From Paludibacteraceae bacterium (GTDB taxonomy: Bacteria > Bacteroidota > Bacteroidia > Bacteroidales > Paludibacteraceae): a DNA stretch of 64,000 nucleotides. The notes under the pieces are model-generated. The model made no database searches. It was given only the letters and a program-made list of their open reading frames with translations, and was not told where the DNA came from. Positions 9,865 through 17,089 of the stretch are shown here, in pieces. The stretch's first letter is position 1; every line of letters starts with the position of its first letter. The DNA is taken from the NCBI GenBank assembly GCA_024401535.1, contig JAKSKX010000014.1:1-64000 (forward strand). Direction: 5' to 3'. A program made the translations under genes and the position numbers.

Positions 9865-10935
9865 CTACACCAAACTCTTAATCAAATCCACAACCTTCTC
9901 TGCACTGCGCTCGAACGAGAAACGCTTCACGTTCTCGAATCCCTTGCGTCGGAACTCGTCGGACTTGCTGTCGCTGGTAACCAGCTCGACCACGGCATCA
10001 GCGAACTCTTCGGCCTTCAACGGGTTGCAGAGTATTGCGCTGTCGCCAAGAACATAGGGCAGAGAGCAAGTGTTTGTCGAAACGACAGGACAACCGCATA
10101 TCTGAGCCTCTAGCACCGGCAGTCCGAAACCTTCGTAAAGGCTAGGGAACAGGAATGCCCTGGCGTTGGAATAGTATCTCACCAAGTCCTCGTCACCGAC
10201 ACGTCCCACCAAATGAACCTTGTCACAGTGCTTGAACTCATTGACCAGGTCGCTTACCTCAGTGAAGCATGAAAGCCCGTCAATGTCGCCGATTACAACA
10301 AGCTCAAGGTCCTGAACCCTCTTGCGGGCGAGGTTGAAAGCCTCAAGCGCAACCTTGAAGTTCTTGTTCTCCTTGAGAGTCGATACAGCAAGTATGTAGT
10401 TCTTGGCTCTTAGTTCCGCATCCTCGACAGGTCCCTCGACATCGAACGTAGAACCCGGAACCACAGAAATTCTGGACTGGTCGATGTTGTAGTAGCTTGC
10501 AATCTCCTGCTTAGAGAACTCGCTCACAGTCATTATCTGTCGAGTGCGTGGCAAAGCCTGATGCATTGCGATATAGTACCATGCACGGAATGCGAAGGTA
10601 AACGTCTTCGGATAGCGGACAAAGGTAATATCGTGCAAAGTGAGAATCTTGTTGGGATAGAAGATCGGAGGCACACCACAAAAGCAGCAGAGCAACGGGC
10701 TTCCGTTCCTTTTCAGCCATTTGGGAAGCTCTATCTGCTCCCAGTAGTGACCGGAATGGGAGCCGATCTTCTCTATATTCAATCGAGAGTCGAGCTGCTC
10801 GTCAGTAATGTCAGAAGGCACCACCACCTTCATCTCGTCACCAAGCAGCTTTTGCAGACGAAAAGAAACCTCGAGCGCATACCTCTGCACCCCAGTCATC
10901 TTTTGTGTCAGGAATCTACCGTTTACAATAATCAT
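9865..10935 (-). CDS. Glycosyltransferase family 1/4 (GT4-like)
   Basis: 356 residues from ATG 10935; a TTG three codons upstream is less likely. The N-terminal half holds a GT-B acceptor domain ([23 protein letters not shown]). The C-terminal half has the GT4 donor domain: [55 protein letters not shown] (shown here in pieces), then [14 protein letters not shown]. The E-x7-E element (EGFGLPVLE) binds the nucleotide-sugar. Likely role: transfer of a hexose, such as mannose, to a growing surface polysaccharide at the inner membrane. Nothing around it identifies the glycan, as neighbours are purC and a glycan-binding lipoprotein. Confidence 0.88.
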   Translation of the reverse strand: MIIVNGRFLTQKMTGVQRYALEVSFRLQKLLGDEMKVVVPSDITDEQLDSRLNIEKIGSHSGHYWEQIELPKWLKRNGSPLLCCFCGVPPIFYPNKILTLHDITFVRYPKTFTFAFRAWYYIAMHQALPRTRQIMTVSEFSKQEIASYYNIDQSRISVVPGSTFDVEGPVEDAELRAKNYILAVSTLKENKNFKVALEAFNLARKRVQDLELVVIGDIDGLSCFTEVSDLVNEFKHCDKVHLVGRVGDEDLVRYYSNARAFLFPSLYEGFGLPVLEAQICGCPVVSTNTCSLPYVLGDSAILCNPLKAEEFADAVVELVTSDSKSDEFRRKGFENVKRFSFERSAEKVVDLIKSLV

Positions 10936-11029
10936 CTCTCTCAAATTCTTGTGTTTTTATGGTCTTGCCAGAAGACTAGCCTAATTCAAACACCCCTGAA
11001 ACAGGGCGCCACACCCAAATTAAGCACGG

Positions 11030-11037
11030 CAAAGGTA
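11030..11037 (-). promoter_or_regulatory. Probable -7 promoter element (GT4 gene)
   Basis: TACCTTTG on the minus strand, about 95 bp before the GT4 start. No good TTTG at the -33 position. Confidence 0.45.
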
Positions 11038-11121
11038 ATACATTATATCAAGAATAAGGCACTACCGAATGAAAAAAATATCCTAATAAGTTATAACTAA
11101 CTGCTTTGTAGCAAAGTATGT

Positions 11122-11149
11122 GCAGTGGGCAAGTGTTGAAACCCACTGC
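11122..11149 (-). other. Hairpin downstream of the glycan-binding lipoprotein
   Basis: Perfect 8-bp inverted repeat GCAGTGGG / CCCACTGC with a 12-nt loop, 43 bp past the stop at 11192. It lacks a T-run on either strand, so it is not a classic terminator but may stabilise the 3' end. Confidence 0.4.
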
Positions 11150-11191
11150 AAACATACCGTTATTTTCAAAAAGTATCCAGTAATGGTGCTA

Positions 11192-12250
11192 TTATTCCTC
11201 TATTGCAGGCACGATGCGCAGGTTGTCCACGCACATATAGACGTGTGCAGGATTGCTGTCGTCAACTGCTCCCATCTGCAAGAACGAGAAGTTCACGCTT
11301 GTCAGAAGGTCCATCTTTAGCTCGTGAAGAATCTCGTCTGTCGTAGAGTTGTGCTTGAACTCTGACAAAGGAATTGTTACAGTCTCCCATCCGTCAGTAT
11401 AGAATCCCTTGCTTAGGTCCTTGCCCTTGTTGTTTCCGGCTACGGAGTATCCCTTGCCAGTCCAAGGCTCCCAGAAGCAGATTACAGACTGCTCGCGACC
11501 GTGCTTGTTGTCAGCCTTGGCAGGGCCGCAGAATATCTCAGTACGCACACCCTTGTATGGAGCCTCCTGAGGGATGTAGCACTCGAACTTCAAGACAAGC
11601 TCGTCAAGAGGTCTGTCAAGGAAATGAAGTCCGGCTACAGACACATTGCCCCTGCCTCCCTCGTCAAAGTTAGACATGTACTGAAGCCACATGTTCGAGT
11701 CGAAAGACCATGAGTTCTTGTAGTCGCCGTAAAGTACGCCGTACTTGCCTGAACATCCTGCAGGCAATGGAGCCTCAAGCTTCTGGCCTGGAACAAGTGA
11801 CTCCACTAGCGCATCCCCGTTCTGCGGGTCGTATGGCGAATAGCCTCCCCAAGTCTGGAAACACTTGTCAAAGTCTATAATCTGGTTTCTCATGTCACGG
11901 AACTGGAACGGTGAACGGCTCTCGCCACCAAGGTTGGACACCTTGATCCTTCCGCTCCATGCGTTCCTTGGAACTATGCAGACAATAACAGAGTCGTTGC
12001 TCTGGTCAGCCACCACGTCAGCCTCGACCAGCTCCTCATAGAACTGAGTCTCGAACTCCACTTTGGCATTCTTCAGGTTGCTTCCATAGATAACAGCCTT
12101 CTGGCCTGCAGGAACGAACTCGCTCTTCATTCCGCTGATTACAGGAGCGTCGATATCAACTGCCTCTACGCGCTGCGCCTGGTTGCAGCTGCCCATCGAA
12201 AGTGCCATCAACGACAACATGCCCATACCGGCAAATATCTTAGTATTCAT
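11192..12250 (-). CDS. Glycan-binding surface lipoprotein (SGBP-B-like) with IPT domain
   Basis: 352 residues, lipobox SMGSC with Cys22. Residues ~35-115 form an IPT/TIG Ig-like fold (APVISGMKSEFVPAGQKAVIYGSNL). Residues ~120-350 resemble the C-terminal glycan-binding domain of surface glycan-binding proteins such as SGBP-B of xyloglucan utilisation loci: FDKCFQTWGGYSP, WSFDSNMWLQY, LVLKFECYIP, WEPWTGKGYS, GWETVTIPLSEF, VYMCVDNLRIVP. Such proteins capture polysaccharide at the cell surface. They are usually encoded beside susC/susD pairs, but none is present here, so this is an orphan. The preceding 116 bp are AT-rich with no clear promoter. Confidence 0.78.
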   Translation of the reverse strand: MNTKIFAGMGMLSLMALSMGSCNQAQRVEAVDIDAPVISGMKSEFVPAGQKAVIYGSNLKNAKVEFETQFYEELVEADVVADQSNDSVIVCIVPRNAWSGRIKVSNLGGESRSPFQFRDMRNQIIDFDKCFQTWGGYSPYDPQNGDALVESLVPGQKLEAPLPAGCSGKYGVLYGDYKNSWSFDSNMWLQYMSNFDEGGRGNVSVAGLHFLDRPLDELVLKFECYIPQEAPYKGVRTEIFCGPAKADNKHGREQSVICFWEPWTGKGYSVAGNNKGKDLSKGFYTDGWETVTIPLSEFKHNSTTDEILHELKMDLLTSVNFSFLQMGAVDDSNPAHVYMCVDNLRIVPAIEE

Positions 12251-12366
12251 ATCGCTTTAGTTTATATTGTGTTCAAAAATTATTCAAAAGAATATAGAAA
12301 TTTTTATTTATGAAAACTTTTTTCGCTCTTTTTCACATAAACTTGTCGAAAAACACAAAAAAGCAC

Positions 12367-13323
12367 CTATTTGAAATAGTAATCGGCTATTTCCTGAAGG
12401 CTGAACTTGGGATGTCCGTACTTCCACATTCGCTCGTTGAGTATGCTGTTATAGTTTCCTATATACTTGCACAGAGCCCACCTGGTGCGCTGGAAAAGAG
12501 ACAGCGGAACTACGAGGGAAAGCAGGAAATAGAAGTTCATTGTCAGCCTGTACTTGACCAGAGACAGACCGTGCAGGTAATAGAAGTGTGTCAGTATCTC
12601 GTTCCACTCCTCCTGTCCCTTCTCGTTGGACTTGTCCCAGTCCTGCGACGATGCAGATGGCTCGACTATCTGGCACGACACACTGTCAACGAATATGGAC
12701 TTGTAGCCATAGCTCCACCCCCTGAGAGCAAGCTCCAGGTCGGCAGACTTGTGAGCAGAGAACATCGTGTCGTATCCGCCCAAAGAGAGCATCACCTCCC
12801 TGTTCATGAGCAGGTTCCCCCTCTGCAGCATGACGCTTGCGCCACCCTCGTCCCTGACGTCAGGCTCCATGCCAATCCTTCCGGAGCCGAACACCGGAAG
12901 CATCCTGCGGGACAGCTGGCCGCCACTGCCCATGAGCCTTGCTGAGCACATATAGACATTCTCGCGAGCCACATGGGGCATCATGTCGTCAAAGTATCCG
13001 GCAGGCAGAAACAAGCCCTGCGTAAGCAGAAGGACATAGTCGTAGCGGCTCTTGAACATACCCTTGTTAGCCGCCTCGAGGTAGTATATCCGCTTGTTCA
13101 CAGAGAACACCTGGACAGACGGGAAATGCTCGCTCACAAGTCTGTGCGAGCTGTCAGTCGAGGCGTCATCCACTGCGATGACCTCGTACTCGTCTATGCA
13201 GTTTGACTTGTACAGAGCCTCGTACACAGTGCCTAGAGTCTGCAGGATTGTCTGCTCGGCATTGTGGAACGGTACGACTACCGACACGCTGTATTTGGTT
13301 TTCTGATTGTCTATATCACTCAT
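12367..13323 (-). CDS. Glycosyltransferase family 2 (GT2)
   Basis: 318 residues. The GT-A fold starts at residue ~11: VSVVVPFHNAEQTI, then YEVIAVDDASTDSS (nucleotide-binding DD), LEAANKGMFKS and YDYVLLLTQG where DxD normally stands. The acidic catalytic region is HKSADLELALRGWSYGY (ED/DLE-like). A hydrophobic stretch near residues 262-278 (LTMNFYFLLSLVVPLSLF) could lie against the membrane. Cytoplasmic-face transfer of a sugar to a surface glycan or lipid carrier is the likely role. The canonical DxD is replaced by TQG, so donor handling may differ. It has its own -7 element just upstream. Confidence 0.85.
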   Translation of the reverse strand: MSDIDNQKTKYSVSVVVPFHNAEQTILQTLGTVYEALYKSNCIDEYEVIAVDDASTDSSHRLVSEHFPSVQVFSVNKRIYYLEAANKGMFKSRYDYVLLLTQGLFLPAGYFDDMMPHVARENVYMCSARLMGSGGQLSRRMLPVFGSGRIGMEPDVRDEGGASVMLQRGNLLMNREVMLSLGGYDTMFSAHKSADLELALRGWSYGYKSIFVDSVSCQIVEPSASSQDWDKSNEKGQEEWNEILTHFYYLHGLSLVKYRLTMNFYFLLSLVVPLSLFQRTRWALCKYIGNYNSILNERMWKYGHPKFSLQEIADYYFK

Positions 13324-13331
13324 TTCAGGTG

Positions 13332-13339
13332 CAAAGATA
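13332..13339 (-). promoter_or_regulatory. Probable -7 element (GT2 gene)
   Basis: TATCTTTG on the minus strand 9 bp before the GT2 start, with a weak ATTG at the -33 distance. The transcript would have almost no leader. Confidence 0.5.
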
Positions 13340-13406
13340 CTCTAATTTTGTTCTGGGAGCAATGCTTTGGCACAAATTTGTCGCTTCAAGAAGCCAAAAG
13401 CCAGTA

Positions 13407-13457
13407 CTAAAAACTCCCCACGTGACCTTTGAAAAGGTGCAACGTGGATAGTTTTAG
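13407..13457. other. Long nested hairpin between divergent genes
   Basis: In the 370-bp gap between the GT2 gene and the next lipoprotein, arms CTAAAAACT...CCACGT pair with ACGTGG...AGTTTTAG, and an inner stem ACCTT-TGAA-AAGGT closes the structure. Apart from the two promoter elements, nothing else is seen in this gap. Confidence 0.55.
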
Positions 13458-13656
13458 CTTGTCTAACTAATTAAAAAACATGTATGAAACATATTCCACA
13501 CTATATATGCAAAAAGTGTGCCGCAAAGTATGACTGGCTGTTTTGTCAGGACCAATCGGGGTATTTCGGCAAAGTATCTGACTCGCCTTCAGGTTAAAAA
13601 AAGTTAAATATAGGACCTTACCGGCACTCATACATACTATATCTGCCACAAATGTG

Positions 13657-13664
13657 TATCTTTG
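13657..13664 (+). promoter_or_regulatory. Probable -7 element (unknown lipoprotein)
   Basis: TATCTTTG, 29 bp before the start at 13694, in a suitable position for a TSS about 13670. No TTTG at -33. Confidence 0.5.
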
Positions 13665-13693
13665 CAGACATATAACCAACATAACAACGCAGA

Positions 13694-14395
13694 ATGAAAC
13701 TCGTCAACATCATCTCATTTCTTGGCATGGCGTCTCTTTTCGCATCATGCATGAACTCTCAGCCACAGGCAGAGGCAGTTGAATCACACGATGAACCTCA
13801 ATCCCAAATCGACTCTGCAGGAATAAAGCGTGCGACGATCAACGAAGTGCTGTCTAAAAGCAAACCACTTGCTCTGCCTTACAAAGTGGACTTGAGCTTA
13901 GATTGTTATGACAACAAACGAGACATGTATAGCAGCATGTGGAGTATGAGGGAAAACCCCATGTACAACTACGAAGACAACGAGTTCCTGTTCTACAACC
14001 AGGTCTTGGGCTATCTGCCTGACACAACGAACTTCTATGCTTTTGTTGCCTTTAACACAGAAACAGACGATTATACTCCTGCGCTAATAACATACGACAA
14101 GCAGTGCAATGTCATCGATGTCAAGAGAATCAGGCTTCACAGTGCATTCGATATCGTGCAGGACATACTTGAAGACGAGAACTACATGATCATAGACAAG
14201 AATCTTGACTTGGACTACTACTGTCATATCGTCAAGCACTGGGAAGACATAGTGGACCAGGACTCTATGACAATCGACTCAGAGCTTGAGGTCAAGAACC
14301 ACGGACAGATACTCCCTAACGGCAAAATCCAATATGAAGACAGCACCCAGGTAGTCTTGAAGGGATGGGAGAAGAGATGGGATAATTTGCATTAA
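13694..14395 (+). CDS. Unknown lipoprotein
   Basis: 233 residues. A signal peptide ends in LFASC with Cys19, so the protein should be lipidated and held in the periplasm or outer membrane. The mature part is acidic and Tyr/Asp-rich (YDNKRDMYSSMWSM, YYCHIVKHWEDIVDQD) with no family I recognise. It has its own promoter and stands alone between oppositely oriented genes. After its stop come three 12-bp tandem repeats. Codon use and the presence of a proper signal peptide argue for a real gene. Function cannot be stated. Confidence 0.7.
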   Translation: MKLVNIISFLGMASLFASCMNSQPQAEAVESHDEPQSQIDSAGIKRATINEVLSKSKPLALPYKVDLSLDCYDNKRDMYSSMWSMRENPMYNYEDNEFLFYNQVLGYLPDTTNFYAFVAFNTETDDYTPALITYDKQCNVIDVKRIRLHSAFDIVQDILEDENYMIIDKNLDLDYYCHIVKHWEDIVDQDSMTIDSELEVKNHGQILPNGKIQYEDSTQVVLKGWEKRWDNLH

Positions 14396-14402
14396 GGCAG
14401 TA

Positions 14403-14438
14403 TCTCCCAACTTTTCTCCCAACTTTTCTCCCAAGTTT
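14403..14438. repeat. Three tandem 12-bp repeats
   Basis: TCTCCCAACTTT occurs twice, then once with one change (TCTCCCAAGTTT), just after the unknown lipoprotein's stop. Two copies of ATTATGCATTATGA follow at 14451 and 14494. Confidence 0.8.
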
Positions 14439-14513
14439 TATCCAAACATCATTATGCATTATGAAACGAAGTTCGACGATGCGAAGCGAGTCAATTATGC
14501 ATTATGAATTAGC

Positions 14514-15626
14514 TCAGAACAGCACGTCCAACAGGTCCGCATTCTCGCCGCACGCACCCGACATCCTAAGCCTTTCCATGCAGTCGTTCACGACCACGTT
14601 AGGCATGCCTGCGACAGCCTCGCGCCAATGCTCGGTAGCCTTGCCCGAATCGGGAATCACCTCGACACAGAACCCCGAGAGCGGAGCCAGAAGGTCCTTG
14701 CGCAACATTGCGCATCCGCCCGTGGCAAGGAATATAGGCGGCTCGAATGACTGAGTGTCCCTGCACCTTCTTCGCTCGGCAAGTATGGAGTCTATTCGCA
14801 TGGCTATCGCAGTCTTTTGGCTCTCGACGACATAGACCTTATCAACCTTGTCGCAGCTGGTCGCCAGAATGTGCAGACCGAACAGGCAATGCTCTCTTTG
14901 GGTGTTATCTCGGACATAATTTTTCTTACCGTCCAGACCTATGTTTCCCACCCAGTTTATTGAGCCGTTATCCTTGACTCTGTGCGCTGTCTCGGGGTTG
15001 AACTGCATAATCTTCCCCTCCCTCACATCAAGCTTCTCGTCAATCTCCCAGAATATGGCCGAGCCGTTCAGGTTGCGGTACTGTCCGCTGTTGTGGAATG
15101 TGCCGACCATGTATGTCCCGTACATCTCGTTCACGACAGTCCTCCACACAAGGCTGGGCAGAAGGTCGCTGTACTTCCTGCAGAACATACCCACAAGTCC
15201 GAGGAACAGCGTGTTGAAATCCACGCACGAAGGGTTTAGCGAGAGCGACGGCTTGACATCCTCCCACGGGATGCGGAGTGGGACGAGCTTGGGCAAGGGC
15301 CTTGGCGGACAGGCGCAGTCATCGACCAGGTGGCTGAGTCGCTCGGCGTCAAGGCGGTTGTTCAGGAAGTACTCGTAGGGCGTCAGAGGGCTGTTGTTTG
15401 CGTTCAGCGGACATGACGCATAGTCGCAGTACCCGACTGTGGGGTCTAGCGGCTCGCCGGTTGTCACGTGAACGAATGGAGTGAAGCACCTTGCGGTCCA
15501 TCGGCTGCTTGCGCTGAGGCACGCCGGACACTGTGTCTTGTGCTTGAACCTGTCGCCCTGCTTGGGCAGGTAGTAGAGTTGGGAAAGTCTGTATGCCAGG
15601 CTTTTCCCTGAAATCTGTTTGTTCAT
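14514..15626 (-). CDS. DUF6371-like protein with zinc finger and Toprim-like region
   Basis: 370 residues. The N-terminus carries a Cys pattern C33-x2-C36 ... C67-x4-C72 (CPAC, CDYASC) like the CHC2 zinc finger of primases. The C-terminal half has VYVVESQKTAIAM, which resembles the glutamate-containing first strand of Toprim domains, followed by a Gly-rich turn (LATGGC) and VIPDSGK where the Toprim Asp motif would fall. Proteins of this layout in Bacteroidetes are labelled DUF6371 and often lie in mobile or accessory DNA. No primase activity is shown. The flanks are repeat-rich, so recent acquisition is possible. A 29-residue membrane peptide may be cotranscribed upstream. Confidence 0.65.
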   Translation of the reverse strand: MNKQISGKSLAYRLSQLYYLPKQGDRFKHKTQCPACLSASSRWTARCFTPFVHVTTGEPLDPTVGYCDYASCPLNANNSPLTPYEYFLNNRLDAERLSHLVDDCACPPRPLPKLVPLRIPWEDVKPSLSLNPSCVDFNTLFLGLVGMFCRKYSDLLPSLVWRTVVNEMYGTYMVGTFHNSGQYRNLNGSAIFWEIDEKLDVREGKIMQFNPETAHRVKDNGSINWVGNIGLDGKKNYVRDNTQREHCLFGLHILATSCDKVDKVYVVESQKTAIAMRIDSILAERRRCRDTQSFEPPIFLATGGCAMLRKDLLAPLSGFCVEVIPDSGKATEHWREAVAGMPNVVVNDCMERLRMSGACGENADLLDVLF

Positions 15627-15648
15627 AAAGATATAATTTGCATAAAAG

Positions 15649-15674
15649 CATCCTGCATCCGCAGACGCAGGATG
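15649..15674 (-). other. Hairpin upstream of the DUF6371-like gene
   Basis: Perfect 8-bp stem CATCCTGC / GCAGGATG. On the minus strand it is followed by CTTTTATG, so it could act as a weak terminator or attenuator between the small peptide and the larger gene. Confidence 0.45.
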
Positions 15675-15744
15675 ATGGAAATAAAATTTCCCTTACCTAA
15701 AACTTAAAAACTTGAGAATCCGAAAACATATAGCCGAACGGGTG

Positions 15745-15834
15745 TCAGCCGGCTACCCACATTGCCACTCCGCAGACTCCGGCACACACCAGAAGCTGTA
15801 TGAGCAAATAGAGAATCATGTCTGAATTTTGCAT
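15745..15834 (-). CDS. Candidate 29-residue hydrophobic peptide
   Basis: An ATG at 15834 opens a 29-codon frame ending in TGA. The product starts MQNSDMILYLLIQLL and is a single hydrophobic helix ending GVAMWVAG, so it would span the inner membrane. A TAnnTTTG element lies about 100 bp upstream, and the DUF6371-like gene starts 118 bp downstream on the same strand. Small Bacteroidetes genes of this kind are easily missed. Evidence is limited to a good start, a coherent membrane helix and promoter placement. Confidence 0.35.
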   Translation of the reverse strand: MQNSDMILYLLIQLLVCAGVCGVAMWVAG

Positions 15835-15935
15835 AATCAACTAAAGATTTGTTAGTTAAACACAAACGAACTTAAAAAAAATGTCGCATCCGCCAGGTTA
15901 GGAGGCAAATGCCATGTAATCGAGTAAGATGTTGC

Positions 15936-15967
15936 AAAGTTAGCGCTTTCCACCGAAACAAGCAAGC
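15936..15967 (-). promoter_or_regulatory. Probable promoter for small peptide and DUF6371-like gene
   Basis: TAACTTTG at 15936-15943 (minus) with CTTG 20 bp upstream at 15964-15967, one base off the usual TTTG. Confidence 0.55.
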
Positions 15968-16165
15968 TTTCGGGCGACTTTTTGCGTATGAGTTTCATAA
16001 TTGGCTGTATTTCAAGAGGTCACAAAAACCTTACGTTCGGAAAATAAATTTCATAGCATTTTCAGGCAAAAGCAGTGTCTTTTCACGACTCTGAAACACG
16101 GTCAAAGACATCCGGGGAAGCACCCTTCCACACCATGCTTCCGCATCCGAAAAAATGTGTGTGCG

Positions 16166-16234
16166 GTGCGGAAGGAAGCACCTTCCACACCCCAACTTAG
16201 GTATATTACAATATATACCTAAAAGCGTGGAAGC
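16166..16234. repeat. Palindromic repeat unit, copy A
   Basis: A 69-bp unit made of GGAAGGA-type and CCTTCC arms, a spacer CCAACTTAGG and an AT-rich palindrome TTAGGTATAT / ATATACCTAA, ending in GCGTGGAAGC. It shares its order and most bases with copy B, 332 bp away. Confidence 0.8.
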
Positions 16235-16497
16235 ACACCCCTTCCACAACTTTTGCGGAAGGAGTGGAAGACCAGCACAAACCAGGCATGGAGGACAGGT
16301 GCGGAAACATCCACCTCCGAGACCTGACTACCACCCATTCGGAAAGAGCAGGCAGGTCATGTCCGAGCCATGCCTCTTCCCTTCCACAAAACACGCATTC
16401 AGAAACATCGTCTTCCATTCCATGACAGTCACATGAAAAGACTCTCAGGGAAGCACACAAACATGACCGTGGAAGCATCATGATTTTTGTGTGTATG

Positions 16498-16569
16498 TTG
16501 CGGAAGGAAGCTCCTTCCACACTCCAACTTAGGTATATATACTTCGTATATACCTAAAAGTGCGGAAGC
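16498..16569. repeat. Palindromic repeat unit, copy B
   Basis: A 72-bp unit with a perfect hairpin GGAAGGA-AGC-TCCTTCC and a second palindrome TTAGGTATATA / TATATACCTAA with a TTCG-containing loop, then GTGCGGAAGC. The outer sequence matches copy A while the loops differ. Confidence 0.8.
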
Positions 16570-16719
16570 TACGGTAATTCCATAAATCGTGGAAGATGGA
16601 ATTTTAGTGGGTTCATTGCACGTGGTTTGAGTGGGGATTTGGAGAGGGTTTGTGGGAGTTGGGGAGGATTTTAGCCGGGGATTGAAATCCCCGTCTGGAC
16701 AGAGAAAAGCCACTACGTG

Positions 16720-16783
16720 GCTACGCGACCGAGACGTGTCAAAACGACATTATGGTGACGCATCACACACGTTGTCGCGTAGC
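16720..16783. repeat. Inverted repeat, 10-bp perfect arms
   Basis: GCTACGCGAC (16720-16729) and GTCGCGTAGC (16774-16783). A small palindrome CCAC-TAC-GTGG abuts the left arm, and partly complementary CGAGACGTGTC / GACATCTCTCG lie just inside and outside. Confidence 0.7.
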
Positions 16784-16843
16784 GACATCTCTCGGTCCAG
16801 CCGTGGGTTTGACTCGATAAAATCGTCGTCGATATAAACATTT

Positions 16844-16935
16844 AACCCACGGATATAACGCACGGCAAACATATAAAAAACGAACTATCAACCCACGGGT
16901 ATTACGCACGACAAACACAATAAAAACGAACACCC
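16844..16935. repeat. Two tandem 46-bp repeats
   Basis: Units starting at 16844 and 16890 share AACCCACGG, TACGCACG, CAAACA and AAAAACGAAC. A reverse copy of the CCGTGGGTT core lies at 16801. This is the last structured element before the parC promoter. Confidence 0.75.
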
Positions 16936-17025
16936 CTCCCCCCCGATTTCCCTCCACCCAACACACTATCTATCACGAAATAAGAAAAGTTTTTTCCGTG
17001 TCCAACGAAAATAACTCCTCCAGAA

Positions 17026-17057
17026 TTTGCAAATGAGCGAGAGTTTCACTATCTTTG
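17026..17057 (+). promoter_or_regulatory. Bacteroidota promoter for the parC operon
   Basis: TTTG (17026-17029), 20 bp, TATCTTTG (17050-17057): a full consensus match. Predicted TSS near 17064, start codon at 17090. Confidence 0.85.
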
Positions 17058-17089
17058 CACACAAATAAAATGGATAGAAAACAGAACTT

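Larger units (their letters stand above)
16126..16595. repeat. Cluster of CTTCCAC/GTGGAAG 7-mers
   Basis: CTTCCAC occurs at 16126, 16182, 16241, 16381 and 16514, and its complement GTGGAAG at 16227, 16264, 16469 and 16589: nine copies in 470 bp on both strands, where about 0.06 would be expected by chance in random sequence. No gene is supported in this part of the 1.46-kb gap. The motifs lie within and between the two palindromic units listed separately. Confidence 0.75.

Noticed and set aside
13360-13380. Sigma-54-like TTGGCACAAATTTGTCGC
   Set aside because: The -24 half is good but TGTC stands where the GC of the -12 element must be.
14451-14507. Two ATTATGCATTATGA copies
   Set aside because: Low-complexity AT palindrome common in AT-rich intergenic DNA; no further structure.
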